A stretch of 64,000 nt of DNA, from positions 62,001-126,000 of the forward strand of contig NW_027442067.1 in assembly GCF_048569485.1 (NCBI RefSeq), written 5' to 3'. Positions within the stretch are counted from its first letter, which is position 1, and every line of letters starts with the position of its first letter. Under the pieces are notes generated by a model. That model saw nothing but the letters and a program-made list of their open reading frames with translations, ran no database searches and was not told where the DNA came from. Made by a program: the position numbers and the translations under genes. Shown one piece after another: positions 24,569-38,082 of this stretch. This DNA comes from Anomaloglossus baeobatrachus. Taxonomy: Eukaryota; Chordata; Amphibia; Anura; Aromobatidae.

Positions 24569-25958
24569 CTTCTTAACCCAGTTTCCAAAAGCAGAACTCA
24601 ATTCACCTGATTCATATTAGCCCGATTTAATGAATTGGAAGAAAGCATACGTCTTCATATGCACCTCAATTTGGCCCATTCACTTTTCACACTTCCTCCT
24701 TTTGTTTTTTATCTTTCACACTTTTGACTTTCTTTATTCATCCAAATAGCAAACTCATCACCACTCAACCTGACCAACTCGGCTATGTCCCCGTGCTGCA
24801 GTTCTCTGTCTTATCTAGATCATTTGCAATTGAATGGAATAGATCCCTTTTGGACAAAGTGGATTCACCTGCTGCTGCAGTGACCACAGGTGTGATAACA
24901 TCTAGAATTGGCATCTGGTGCGATCTCTCCGCTTCCACTCCAAAGAAAGTTACCTGTTTATTCCTATCATGCATTGGTTTTTGGGGTTTTCTTTGAGTAA
25001 TGATGATCTCTTTAGTAGTCTGTTGGCGCCCTCTCCTGGAGGAATAGTTTGCTTGCTCTTGGACATTCTAAAAGAGAGGTCATGATAGACATTGAGCTTC
25101 TGAGCTCAATTGGGGACAGTCATGGGTGATGAATGTTTGCAACCTACTGCGAAGCCTCATACCGCAATATAAGGAACGTCAAATACTAAGAAAGGGCGGC
25201 CTATGAAAGAATTACTACTTTCAATAAGTACACTTAAACGGCTAATTGGGAATAGAAAAACTGTAAAAAGCCCTCTGAGAAAGCCCCCCTCTAACCTTTG
25301 ATAGTAAGCTTTTCTGTAGTCTGCCTGTTGATGTATTTTCCGTTTGAACTGTGCACAACATGAAGAGACGGAACACTGGCGGCTTGTCACAATGCCCCCC
25401 GATGACATCACAATAGCGCTGCTGCCTAGAAAACAAGCTGCGCAGAAGAAGTTGTTCTTTGGGTGGGAGGGTGGGCTAGTGGAAGGAGGGGGCAATCTCT
25501 TTTTTTCCCGGGTGGTAGGGGGATGACAGGAGAAGGGAAGCGGGTGGTGAGAAAGGTACAGAGGGCAGGGTTTGGGGGCTGGGAAGGAAAGGGAAAAGAT
25601 TAGGGTTTGGGGATGATGAAAGGGCTTTCTACGGGTAAGGATGGCAAAGGGTGGCAGTGACGGAAAGTCAGGCAACCTGTCCTGTCCGTCTTTTTGTATC
25701 GTGAATTGGAAAGACTGCAAGGGGGAGGGGAGTTGCTTGCGCCCTAAAGGAGGAGTTATTCAGATTCATTGCAGTGGGCGGCGGCTGCAAAACGCACCAT
25801 TCTTCTTGTTTTGGCTCTGCAAAGCAGCCTTTTCAAGGGTTGGCTTGGGTGACAAAATGTCTTGTGTAGGCGTGGGTTTGTCTCCCTCTCGCTCTCTCTC
25901 CCTAAGATGTGTCCGGCATAGGCCAGGGTGCCACTCGAGGCCCAAACCAATTCTGGTT

Positions 25959-26146
25959 ATCGCTTCTCGGCCTTTTGGCTAAGATCAAGTGTAGTATCTG
26001 TTCTTATCAGTTTAATATCTGATACGTCCCCTATCTGGGGACCATATATTAAATGGATTTTTAGAACAGGGAGATGGAAAAAGAGCTTGCTCTGTCCACT
26101 CCACGCATTGACCTGGTATTGCAGTACCTCCAGGAACGGTGCACCC
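25959..26146 (+). ncRNA. RNU2: U2 snRNA, copy 16 (intact)
   Basis: No difference from copy 1 seen. Confidence 0.97.
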
Positions 26147-27536
26147 CTTCTTAACCCAGTTTCCAAAAGCAGAACTCAATTCACCTGATTCATATTAGCC
26201 CGATTTAATGAATTGGAAGAAAGCATACGTCTTCATATGCACCTCAATTTGGCCCATTCACTTTTCACACTTCCTCCTTTTGTTTTTTATCTTTCACACT
26301 TTTGACTTTCTTTATTCATCCAAATAGCAAACTCATCACCACTCAACCTGACCAACTCGGCTATGTCCCCGTGCTGCAGTTCTCTGTCTTATCTAGATCA
26401 TTTGCAATTGAATGGAATAGATCCCTTTTGGACAAAGTGGATTCACCTGCTGCTGCAGTGACCACAGGTGTGATAACATCTAGAATTGGCATCTGGTGCG
26501 ATCTCTCCGCTTCCACTCCAAAGAAAGTTACCTGTTTATTCCTATCATGCATTGGTTTTTGGGGTTTTCTTTGAGTAATGATGATCTCTTTAGTAGTCTG
26601 TTGGCGCCCTCTCCTGGAGGAATAGTTTGCTTGCTCTTGGACATTCTAAAAGAGAGGTCATGATAGACATTGAGCTTCTGAGCTCAATTGGGGACAGTCA
26701 TGGGTGATGAATGTTTGCAACCTACTGCGAAGCCTCATACCGCAATATAAGGAACGTCAAATACTAAGAAAGGGCGGCCTATGAAAGAATTACTACTTTC
26801 AATAAGTACACTTAAACGGCTAATTGGGAATAGAAAAACTGTAAAAAGCCCTCTGAGAAAGCCCCCCTCTAACCTTTGATAGTAAGCTTTTCTGTAGTCT
26901 GCCTGTTGATGTATTTTCCGTTTGAACTGTGCACAACATGAAGAGACGGAACACTGGCGGCTTGTCACAATGCCCCCCGATGACATCACAATAGCGCTGC
27001 TGCCTAGAAAACAAGCTGCGCAGAAGAAGTTGTTCTTTGGGTGGGAGGGTGGGCTAGTGGAAGGAGGGGGCAATCTCTTTTTTTCCCGGGTGGTAGGGGG
27101 ATGACAGGAGAAGGGAAGCGGGTGGTGAGAAAGGTACAGAGGGCAGGGTTTGGGGGCTGGGAAGGAAAGGGAAAAGATTAGGGTTTGGGGATGATGAAAG
27201 GGCTTTCTACGGGTAAGGATGGCAAAGGGTGGCAGTGACGGAAAGTCAGGCAACCTGTCCTGTCCGTCTTTTTGTATCGTGAATTGGAAAGACTGCAAGG
27301 GGGAGGGGAGTTGCTTGCGCCCTAAAGGAGGAGTTATTCAGATTCATTGCAGTGGGCGGCGGCTGCAAAACGCACCATTCTTCTTGTTTTGGCTCTGCAA
27401 AGCAGCCTTTTCAAGGGTTGGCTTGGGTGACAAAATGTCTTGTGTAGGCGTGGGTTTGTCTCCCTCTCGCTCTCTCTCCCTAAGATGTGTCCGGCATAGG
27501 CCAGGGTGCCACTCGAGGCCCAAACCAATTCTGGTT

Positions 27537-27724
27537 ATCGCTTCTCGGCCTTTTGGCTAAGATCAAGTGTAGTATCTGTTCTTATCAGTTTAATATCTGA
27601 TACGTCCCCTATCTGGGGACCATATATTAAATGGATTTTTAGAACAGGGAGATGGAAAAAGAGCTTGCTCTGTCCACTCCACGCATTGACCTGGTATTGC
27701 AGTACCTCCAGGAACGGTGCACCC
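27537..27724 (+). ncRNA. RNU2: U2 snRNA, copy 17 (intact)
   Basis: No difference from copy 1 seen. Confidence 0.97.
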
Positions 27725-29114
27725 CTTCTTAACCCAGTTTCCAAAAGCAGAACTCAATTCACCTGATTCATATTAGCCCGATTTAATGAATTGGAAGAAA
27801 GCATACGTCTTCATATGCACCTCAATTTGGCCCATTCACTTTTCACACTTCCTCCTTTTGTTTTTTATCTTTCACACTTTTGACTTTCTTTATTCATCCA
27901 AATAGCAAACTCATCACCACTCAACCTGACCAACTCGGCTATGTCCCCGTGCTGCAGTTCTCTGTCTTATCTAGATCATTTGCAATTGAATGGAATAGAT
28001 CCCTTTTGGACAAAGTGGATTCACCTGCTGCTGCAGTGACCACAGGTGTGATAACATCTAGAATTGGCATCTGGTGCGATCTCTCCGCTTCCACTCCAAA
28101 GAAAGTTACCTGTTTATTCCTATCATGCATTGGTTTTTGGGGTTTTCTTTGAGTAATGATGATCTCTTTAGTAGTCTGTTGGCGCCCTCTCCTGGAGGAA
28201 TAGTTTGCTTGCTCTTGGACATTCTAAAAGAGAGGTCATGATAGACATTGAGCTTCTGAGCTCAATTGGGGACAGTCATGGGTGATGAATGTTTGCAACC
28301 TACTGCGAAGCCTCATACCGCAATATAAGGAACGTCAAATACTAAGAAAGGGCGGCCTATGAAAGAATTACTACTTTCAATAAGTACACTTAAACGGCTA
28401 ATTGGGAATAGAAAAACTGTAAAAAGCCCTCTGAGAAAGCCCCCCTCTAACCTTTGATAGTAAGCTTTTCTGTAGTCTGCCTGTTGATGTATTTTCCGTT
28501 TGAACTGTGCACAACATGAAGAGACGGAACACTGGCGGCTTGTCACAATGCCCCCCGATGACATCACAATAGCGCTGCTGCCTAGAAAACAAGCTGCGCA
28601 GAAGAAGTTGTTCTTTGGGTGGGAGGGTGGGCTAGTGGAAGGAGGGGGCAATCTCTTTTTTTCCCGGGTGGTAGGGGGATGACAGGAGAAGGGAAGCGGG
28701 TGGTGAGAAAGGTACAGAGGGCAGGGTTTGGGGGCTGGGAAGGAAAGGGAAAAGATTAGGGTTTGGGGATGATGAAAGGGCTTTCTACGGGTAAGGATGG
28801 CAAAGGGTGGCAGTGACGGAAAGTCAGGCAACCTGTCCTGTCCGTCTTTTTGTATCGTGAATTGGAAAGACTGCAAGGGGGAGGGGAGTTGCTTGCGCCC
28901 TAAAGGAGGAGTTATTCAGATTCATTGCAGTGGGCGGCGGCTGCAAAACGCACCATTCTTCTTGTTTTGGCTCTGCAAAGCAGCCTTTTCAAGGGTTGGC
29001 TTGGGTGACAAAATGTCTTGTGTAGGCGTGGGTTTGTCTCCCTCTCGCTCTCTCTCCCTAAGATGTGTCCGGCATAGGCCAGGGTGCCACTCGAGGCCCA
29101 AACCAATTCTGGTT

Positions 29115-29302
29115 ATCGCTTCTCGGCCTTTTGGCTAAGATCAAGTGTAGTATCTGTTCTTATCAGTTTAATATCTGATACGTCCCCTATCTGGGGACCA
29201 TATATTAAATGGATTTTTAGAACAGGGAGATGGAAAAAGAGCTTGCTCTGTCCACTCCACGCATTGACCTGGTATTGCAGTACCTCCAGGAACGGTGCAC
29301 CC
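29115..29302 (+). ncRNA. RNU2: U2 snRNA, copy 18 (intact)
   Basis: No difference from copy 1 seen. Confidence 0.97.
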
Positions 29303-30692
29303 CTTCTTAACCCAGTTTCCAAAAGCAGAACTCAATTCACCTGATTCATATTAGCCCGATTTAATGAATTGGAAGAAAGCATACGTCTTCATATGCACCT
29401 CAATTTGGCCCATTCACTTTTCACACTTCCTCCTTTTGTTTTTTATCTTTCACACTTTTGACTTTCTTTATTCATCCAAATAGCAAACTCATCACCACTC
29501 AACCTGACCAACTCGGCTATGTCCCCGTGCTGCAGTTCTCTGTCTTATCTAGATCATTTGCAATTGAATGGAATAGATCCCTTTTGGACAAAGTGGATTC
29601 ACCTGCTGCTGCAGTGACCACAGGTGTGATAACATCTAGAATTGGCATCTGGTGCGATCTCTCCGCTTCCACTCCAAAGAAAGTTACCTGTTTATTCCTA
29701 TCATGCATTGGTTTTTGGGGTTTTCTTTGAGTAATGATGATCTCTTTAGTAGTCTGTTGGCGCCCTCTCCTGGAGGAATAGTTTGCTTGCTCTTGGACAT
29801 TCTAAAAGAGAGGTCATGATAGACATTGAGCTTCTGAGCTCAATTGGGGACAGTCATGGGTGATGAATGTTTGCAACCTACTGCGAAGCCTCATACCGCA
29901 ATATAAGGAACGTCAAATACTAAGAAAGGGCGGCCTATGAAAGAATTACTACTTTCAATAAGTACACTTAAACGGCTAATTGGGAATAGAAAAACTGTAA
30001 AAAGCCCTCTGAGAAAGCCCCCCTCTAACCTTTGATAGTAAGCTTTTCTGTAGTCTGCCTGTTGATGTATTTTCCGTTTGAACTGTGCACAACATGAAGA
30101 GACGGAACACTGGCGGCTTGTCACAATGCCCCCCGATGACATCACAATAGCGCTGCTGCCTAGAAAACAAGCTGCGCAGAAGAAGTTGTTCTTTGGGTGG
30201 GAGGGTGGGCTAGTGGAAGGAGGGGGCAATCTCTTTTTTTCCCGGGTGGTAGGGGGATGACAGGAGAAGGGAAGCGGGTGGTGAGAAAGGTACAGAGGGC
30301 AGGGTTTGGGGGCTGGGAAGGAAAGGGAAAAGATTAGGGTTTGGGGATGATGAAAGGGCTTTCTACGGGTAAGGATGGCAAAGGGTGGCAGTGACGGAAA
30401 GTCAGGCAACCTGTCCTGTCCGTCTTTTTGTATCGTGAATTGGAAAGACTGCAAGGGGGAGGGGAGTTGCTTGCGCCCTAAAGGAGGAGTTATTCAGATT
30501 CATTGCAGTGGGCGGCGGCTGCAAAACGCACCATTCTTCTTGTTTTGGCTCTGCAAAGCAGCCTTTTCAAGGGTTGGCTTGGGTGACAAAATGTCTTGTG
30601 TAGGCGTGGGTTTGTCTCCCTCTCGCTCTCTCTCCCTAAGATGTGTCCGGCATAGGCCAGGGTGCCACTCGAGGCCCAAACCAATTCTGGTT

Positions 30693-30880
30693 ATCGCTTC
30701 TCGGCCTTTTGGCTAAGATCAAGTGTAGTATCTGTTCTTATCAGTTTAATATCTGATACGTCCCCTATCTGGGGACCATATATTAAATGGATTTTTAGAA
30801 CAGGGAGATGGAAAAAGAGCTTGCTCTGTCCACTCCACGCATTGACCTGGTATTGCAGTACCTCCAGGAACGGTGCACCC
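30693..30880 (+). ncRNA. RNU2: U2 snRNA, copy 19 (intact)
   Basis: No difference from copy 1 seen. Last of the eight-unit intact run. Confidence 0.97.
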
Positions 30881-32307
30881 CTTCTTAACCCAGTTTCCAA
30901 AAGCAGAACTCAATTCACCTGATTCATATTAGCCCGATTTAATGAATTGGAAGAAAGCATACGTCTTCATATGCACCTCAATTTGGCCCATTCACTTTTC
31001 ACACTTCCTCCTTTTGTTTTTTATCTTTCACACTTTTGACTTTCTTTATTCATCCAAATAGCAAACTCATCACCACTCAACCTGACCAACTCGGCTATGT
31101 CCCCGTGCTGCAGTTCTCTGTCTTATCTAGATCATTTGCAATTGAATGGAATAGATCCCTTTTGGACAAAGTGGATTCACCTGCTGCTGCAGTGACCACA
31201 GGTGTGATAACATCTAGAATTGGCATCTGGTGCGATCTCTCCGCTTCCACTCCAAAGAAAGTTACCTGTTTATTCCTATCATGCATTGGTTTTTGGGGTT
31301 TTCTTTGAGTAATGATGATCTCTTTAGTAGTCTGTTGGCGCCCTCTCCTGGAGGAATAGTTTGCTTGCTCTTGGACATTCTAAAAGAGAGGTCATGATAG
31401 ACATTGAGCTTCTGAGCTCAATTGGGGACAGTCATGGGTGATGAATGTTTGCAACCTACTGCGAAGCCTCATACCGCAATATAAGGAACGTCAAATACTA
31501 AGAAAGGGCGGCCTATGAAAGAATTACTACTTTCAATAAGTACACTTAAACGGCTAATTGGGAATAGAAAAACTGTAAAAAGCCCTCTGAGAAAGCCCCC
31601 CTCTAACCTTTGATAGTAAGCTTTTCTGTAGTCTGCCTGTTGATGTATTTTCCGTTTGAACTGTGCACAACATGAAGAGACGGAACACTGGCGGCTTGTC
31701 ACAATGCCCCCCGATGACATCACAATAGCGCTGCTGCCTAGAAAACAAGCTGCGCAGAAGAAGTTGTTCTTTGGGTGGGAGGGTGGGCTAGTGGAAGGAG
31801 GGGGCAATCTCTTTTTTTCCCGGGTGGTAGGGGGATGACAGGAGAAGGGAAGCGGGTGGTGAGAAAGGTACAGAGGGCAGGGTTTGGGGGCTGGGAAGGA
31901 AAGGGAAAAGATTAGGGTTTGGGGATGATGAAAGGGCTTTCTACGGGTAAGGATGGCAAAGGGTGGCAGTGACGGAAAGTCAGGCAACCTGTCCTGTCCG
32001 TCTTTTTGTATCGTGAATTGGAAAGACTGCAAGGGGGAGGGGAGTTGCTTGCGCCCTAAAGGAGGAGTTATTCAGATTCATTGCAGTGGGCGGCGGCTGC
32101 AAAACGCACCATTCTTCTTGTTTTGGCTCTGCAAAGCAGCCTTTTCAAGGGTTGGCTTGGGTGACAAAATGTCTTGTGTAGGCGTGGGTTTGTCTCCCTC
32201 TCGCTCTCTCTCCCTAAGATGTGTCCGGCATAGGCCAGGGTGCCACTCGAGGCCCAAACCAATTCTGGTTATCGCTTCTCGGCCTTTTGGCTAAGATCAA
32301 GTGTAGT

Positions 32308-33113
32308 GTTGTTCGAAGAGGTGGTTTAAGCTCCAGGCCACCTTAGTACAATGATACAATGCACACTGGAAGGTTGCGCTTGCTAGTACTCTGGGTGGAT
32401 AGTATATTCATCTAGAGGAAAACATGGCCCTACCAGGATCGAGGCTATTAGACTGAGTAAGGGTGGGGGGCTATGGTACAACGTGCCCCAGGACTGACGA
32501 CCCTGGAGTGAGTCTGAGCTTGCTGGCTTGGGACCCCGGCAAGCCTTGGGCTCTGTAGCACACCGTACCTTGCCTTTTCATACTTTTTGAGCATATTACC
32601 CTATCCCGGCCTTCTGGCTAGGAAGGGAAATTTTTATAATCCCGGTCGGAGGTCTGGTCAGCTTTGGGCTGAGAAACTAACACCCGGTTGGAGGTCTGGG
32701 TCAGCTTCGGCTGAGAAACCAACACCCGGTTGGAGGTCTGGGTCAGCTTCGGCTGAGAAACCAACACCCGGTTGGAGGTCCGGTTAGCCTTGGGCTGAGA
32801 AACCAACACCGGTTGACGGTCCGGGCAGTTTCGGCTGCGAAACCAACAACTAGTAGCTCTCTACTCCACTTGGGTAAGATGCCTGGGTGGACGCTGGGAG
32901 CAACGACAAGGCTCAACCAGGCTTCGGCTTGGGGGAGCACCGAAGATCCCTGACCCTTGCTGTGGCCTTCTGGCTCGGAGGGACGGGGTTGATTTTTGGG
33001 GACCCTCTCCTCACGGTGGGGTCCACACGAATCCTAGCCTTTGCACTGTTTTTGGTGTGACTTCGGTCATGCATTTTTTGTGGTGCTTTGGAAAGCTTCA
33101 TTAAATCAAAAAA
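32308..33113 (+). mobile_element. A1 element, upstream member of tandem pair
   Basis: An 806-bp copy with the same 5' junction as the A1 at 6791 (U2 position 37 joined to GTTGTTCGAAGAGG). The A-tail is longer, and a few substitutions are seen, for example CCACCTT rather than CCATCTT in the 5' stem. It appears to have entered the 43-nt U2 remnant left of the B element. Confidence 0.8.
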
Positions 33114-33119
33114 ATCTGT

Positions 33120-33929
33120 GAGGCTCGGCAGATGCAATGCACACTGGAAGGTTGCGCTTGCTAGTACTCTTGATGTATAGTATATTCATCTAGAGGAAAA
33201 CATGGCCCTACCAGGATCGAGGCTATTAGACTGAGTAAGTGTGGGGGCTATGGTGCAATGTGCCCCAGGACTGACGACCCTGGAGTGAGTCTGAGCTTGC
33301 TGGCTTGGGACCCCGGCGAGCCTTGGGCTCTGTAGCACACCGTACCTTGCCCTTTCATACTTTCTGAGCATATTGCTCTATCCCGGCCTTCTGGCTAGGA
33401 AGGGAAATTTTTATAATCATGGTCGGAGGTCCGTTCAGCTTTGGGCTGAGAAACCAACACCCGGTTGGAGGTCCGGGTCAGCTTCGGCTGAGAAACCAAC
33501 ACCCGGTTGGAGGTCTGGGTCAGCTTCGGCTGAGAAACCAACACCCGGTTGGAGGTCCGGGTCAGCTTCGGCTGAGAAACCAACACCCGGTTGGAGGTCC
33601 GGTTAGCCTTGGGCTGAGAAACCAACACCGGTTGACGGTCCGGGCAGTTTCGGCTGCGAAACCAACAACTAGTAGCTCTCTACTCCACTTGGGTAAGATG
33701 CCTGGGTGGACGCTGGGAGCAACGACAAGGCTCAACCAGGCTTCGGCTTGGGGGAGCACCGAAGATCCCTGACCCTTGCTGTGGCCTTCTGGCTCGGAGG
33801 GACGGGGTTGATTTTTGGGGACCCTCTCCTCACGGAGGGGTCCACACGAATCCTAGCCTTTGCACTGTTTTTGGTGTGACTTCGGTCATGCATTTTTTGC
33901 GGTGCTTTGGAAAGCTTCATTAAATCAAA
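33120..33929 (+). mobile_element. B element, downstream member of tandem pair
   Basis: 810 bp, starting GAGGCTCGGCAGATGCAATG. From there on it is like A2, with the 42-bp repeat and the shared tail. The 5' end differs from A2: the 5' stem region is replaced by a shorter version that looks rearranged or truncated. The junction ATCTGT/GAGGCTC is identical to that of the six B copies further right, so all seven probably descend from one insertion. Confidence 0.8.
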
Positions 33930-35470
33930 ATCTGTTCTTATCAGTTTAATATCTGATACGTCCCCTATCTGGGGACCATATATTAAATGGATTTTTAGAA
34001 CAGGGAGATGGAAAAAGAGCTTGCTCTGTCCACTCCACGCATTGACCTGGTATTGCAGTACCTCCAGGAACGGTGCACCCCTTCTTAACCCAGTTTCCAA
34101 AAGCAGAACTCAATTCACCTGATTCATATTAGCCCGATTTAATGAATTGGAAGAAAGCATACGTCTTCATATGCACCTCAATTTGGCCCATTCACTTTTC
34201 ACACTTCCTCCTTTTGTTTTTTATCTTTCACACTTTTGACTTTCTTTATTCATCCAAATAGCAAACTCATCACCACTCAACCTGACCAACTCGGCTATGT
34301 CCCCGTGCTGCAGTTCTCTGTCTTATCTAGATCATTTGCAATTGAATGGAATAGATCCCTTTTGGACAAAGTGGATTCACCTGCTGCTGCAGTGACCACA
34401 GGTGTGATAACATCTAGAATTGGCATCTGGTGCGATCTCTCCGCTTCCACTCCAAAGAAAGTTACCTGTTTATTCCTATCATGCATTGGTTTTTGGGGTT
34501 TTCTTTGAGTAATGATGATCTCTTTAGTAGTCTGTTGGCGCCCTCTCCTGGAGGAATAGTTTGCTTGCTCTTGGACATTCTAAAAGAGAGGTCATGATAG
34601 ACATTGAGCTTCTGAGCTCAATTGGGGACAGTCATGGGTGATGAATGTTTGCAACCTACTGCGAAGCCTCATACCGCAATATAAGGAACGTCAAATACTA
34701 AGAAAGGGCGGCCTATGAAAGAATTACTACTTTCAATAAGTACACTTAAACGGCTAATTGGGAATAGAAAAACTGTAAAAAGCCCTCTGAGAAAGCCCCC
34801 CTCTAACCTTTGATAGTAAGCTTTTCTGTAGTCTGCCTGTTGATGTATTTTCCGTTTGAACTGTGCACAACATGAAGAGACGGAACACTGGCGGCTTGTC
34901 ACAATGCCCCCCGATGACATCACAATAGCGCTGCTGCCTAGAAAACAAGCTGCGCAGAAGAAGTTGTTCTTTGGGTGGGAGGGTGGGCTAGTGGAAGGAG
35001 GGGGCAATCTCTTTTTTTCCCGGGTGGTAGGGGGATGACAGGAGAAGGGAAGCGGGTGGTGAGAAAGGTACAGAGGGCAGGGTTTGGGGGCTGGGAAGGA
35101 AAGGGAAAAGATTAGGGTTTGGGGATGATGAAAGGGCTTTCTACGGGTAAGGATGGCAAAGGGTGGCAGTGACGGAAAGTCAGGCAACCTGTCCTGTCCG
35201 TCTTTTTGTATCGTGAATTGGAAAGACTGCAAGGGGGAGGGGAGTTGCTTGCGCCCTAAAGGAGGAGTTATTCAGATTCATTGCAGTGGGCGGCGGCTGC
35301 AAAACGCACCATTCTTCTTGTTTTGGCTCTGCAAAGCAGCCTTTTCAAGGGTTGGCTTGGGTGACAAAATGTCTTGTGTAGGCGTGGGTTTGTCTCCCTC
35401 TCGCTCTCTCTCCCTAAGATGTGTCCGGCATAGGCCAGGGTGCCACTCGAGGCCCAAACCAATTCTGGTT

Positions 35471-35658
35471 ATCGCTTCTCGGCCTTTTGGCTAAGATCAA
35501 GTGTAGTATCTGTTCTTATCAGTTTAATATCTGATACGTCCCCTATCTGGGGACCATATATTAAATGGATTTTTAGAACAGGGAGATGGAAAAAGAGCTT
35601 GCTCTGTCCACTCCACGCATTGACCTGGTATTGCAGTACCTCCAGGAACGGTGCACCC
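35471..35658 (+). ncRNA. RNU2: U2 snRNA, copy 21 (intact)
   Basis: No difference from copy 1 seen. Confidence 0.97.
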
Positions 35659-37048
35659 CTTCTTAACCCAGTTTCCAAAAGCAGAACTCAATTCACCTGA
35701 TTCATATTAGCCCGATTTAATGAATTGGAAGAAAGCATACGTCTTCATATGCACCTCAATTTGGCCCATTCACTTTTCACACTTCCTCCTTTTGTTTTTT
35801 ATCTTTCACACTTTTGACTTTCTTTATTCATCCAAATAGCAAACTCATCACCACTCAACCTGACCAACTCGGCTATGTCCCCGTGCTGCAGTTCTCTGTC
35901 TTATCTAGATCATTTGCAATTGAATGGAATAGATCCCTTTTGGACAAAGTGGATTCACCTGCTGCTGCAGTGACCACAGGTGTGATAACATCTAGAATTG
36001 GCATCTGGTGCGATCTCTCCGCTTCCACTCCAAAGAAAGTTACCTGTTTATTCCTATCATGCATTGGTTTTTGGGGTTTTCTTTGAGTAATGATGATCTC
36101 TTTAGTAGTCTGTTGGCGCCCTCTCCTGGAGGAATAGTTTGCTTGCTCTTGGACATTCTAAAAGAGAGGTCATGATAGACATTGAGCTTCTGAGCTCAAT
36201 TGGGGACAGTCATGGGTGATGAATGTTTGCAACCTACTGCGAAGCCTCATACCGCAATATAAGGAACGTCAAATACTAAGAAAGGGCGGCCTATGAAAGA
36301 ATTACTACTTTCAATAAGTACACTTAAACGGCTAATTGGGAATAGAAAAACTGTAAAAAGCCCTCTGAGAAAGCCCCCCTCTAACCTTTGATAGTAAGCT
36401 TTTCTGTAGTCTGCCTGTTGATGTATTTTCCGTTTGAACTGTGCACAACATGAAGAGACGGAACACTGGCGGCTTGTCACAATGCCCCCCGATGACATCA
36501 CAATAGCGCTGCTGCCTAGAAAACAAGCTGCGCAGAAGAAGTTGTTCTTTGGGTGGGAGGGTGGGCTAGTGGAAGGAGGGGGCAATCTCTTTTTTTCCCG
36601 GGTGGTAGGGGGATGACAGGAGAAGGGAAGCGGGTGGTGAGAAAGGTACAGAGGGCAGGGTTTGGGGGCTGGGAAGGAAAGGGAAAAGATTAGGGTTTGG
36701 GGATGATGAAAGGGCTTTCTACGGGTAAGGATGGCAAAGGGTGGCAGTGACGGAAAGTCAGGCAACCTGTCCTGTCCGTCTTTTTGTATCGTGAATTGGA
36801 AAGACTGCAAGGGGGAGGGGAGTTGCTTGCGCCCTAAAGGAGGAGTTATTCAGATTCATTGCAGTGGGCGGCGGCTGCAAAACGCACCATTCTTCTTGTT
36901 TTGGCTCTGCAAAGCAGCCTTTTCAAGGGTTGGCTTGGGTGACAAAATGTCTTGTGTAGGCGTGGGTTTGTCTCCCTCTCGCTCTCTCTCCCTAAGATGT
37001 GTCCGGCATAGGCCAGGGTGCCACTCGAGGCCCAAACCAATTCTGGTT

Positions 37049-38082
37049 ATCGCTTCTCGGCCTTTTGGCTAAGATCAAGTGTAGTATCTGTTCGAAAAGG
37101 TGGTTTAAGGCTCCGGCCACCTTAGTACAATGATGCAATGCACACTGGAAGGTTGCGCTTGTTAGTACTTTGGGAGGATAGTATATCCATCTAGAGGAAA
37201 CCATGGCCCTACCAGGATCGAGGCTATTAGACTGAGTAAGTGTGGGGGCTATGGTGCAATGTGCCCCAGGATTGACGACCCTGGAGTGAGTCTGAGCTTG
37301 CTGGCTTTGGACCCCGGCAAGCCTTGGGCTCTGTAGCACACCGTACCTTGCCCTTTCATACTTTCTGAGCATATTGCTCTATCCCGGCCTTCTGGCTAGG
37401 AAGGGAAATTTTTATAATCATGGTCGGAGGTCCGTTCAGCTTTGGGCTGAGAAACCAACACCCGGTTGGAGGTCCGGGTCAGCTTCGGCTGAGAAACCAA
37501 CACCCGGTTGGAGGTCCGGGTCAGCTTCGGCTGAGAAACCAACACCCGGTTGGAGGTCCGGGTCAGCTTCGGCTGAGAAACCAACACCCGGTTGGAGGTC
37601 CGGTTAGCCTTGGGCTGAGAAACCAACACCGGTTGACGGTCCGGGCAGTTTCGGCTGCGAAACCAACAACTAGTAGCTCTCTACTCCACTTGGGTAAGAT
37701 GCCTGGGTGGACGCTGGGAGCAACGACAAGGCTCAACCAGGCTTCGGCTTGGGGGAGCACCGAAGATCCCTGACCCTTGCTGTGGCCTTCTGGCTCGGAG
37801 GGACGGGGTTGATTTTTGGGGACCCTCTCCTCACGGAGGGGTCCACACGAATCCTAGCCTTTGCACTGTTTTTGGTGTGACTTCGGTCATGCATTTTTTG
37901 CGGTGCTTTGGAAAGCTTCATTAAATCAAAAATCTGTTCTTATCAGTTTAATATCTGATACGTCCCCTATCTGGGGACCATATATTAAATGGATTTTTAG
38001 AACAGGGAGATGGAAAAAGAGCTTGCTCTGTCCACTCCACGCATTGACCTGGTATTGCAGTACCTCCAGGAACGGTGCACCC
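37049..38082 (+). pseudogene. U2 snRNA, copy 22, interrupted by A2 element
   Basis: The left part matches U2 up to positions 41-45; the exact border is ambiguous because the element's own GTTC continues the match. The right part resumes at position 38 (37932-38082). The target duplication is at least ATCT. Confidence 0.95.
37090..37931 (+). mobile_element. A2 element in U2 copy 22
   Basis: About 842 bp, close to the A2 at 17265 but with several differences, for example CCATGG where that copy has CCAGGG, and all 42-bp units reading CACCCGG. The left border differs by at least one base from the 17265 copy, so this is either a separate insertion or has a later small indel. Confidence 0.8.

Larger units (their letters stand above)
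32271..34080 (+). pseudogene. U2 snRNA, copy 20, interrupted by two elements in tandem
   Basis: RNA positions 1-37 (32271-32307) are followed by an A1 element. Then come six bases ATCTGT (33114-33119, U2 positions 38-43), a B element, and U2 from position 38 onward (33930-34080). The total insertion is 1622 bp. Confidence 0.95.
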
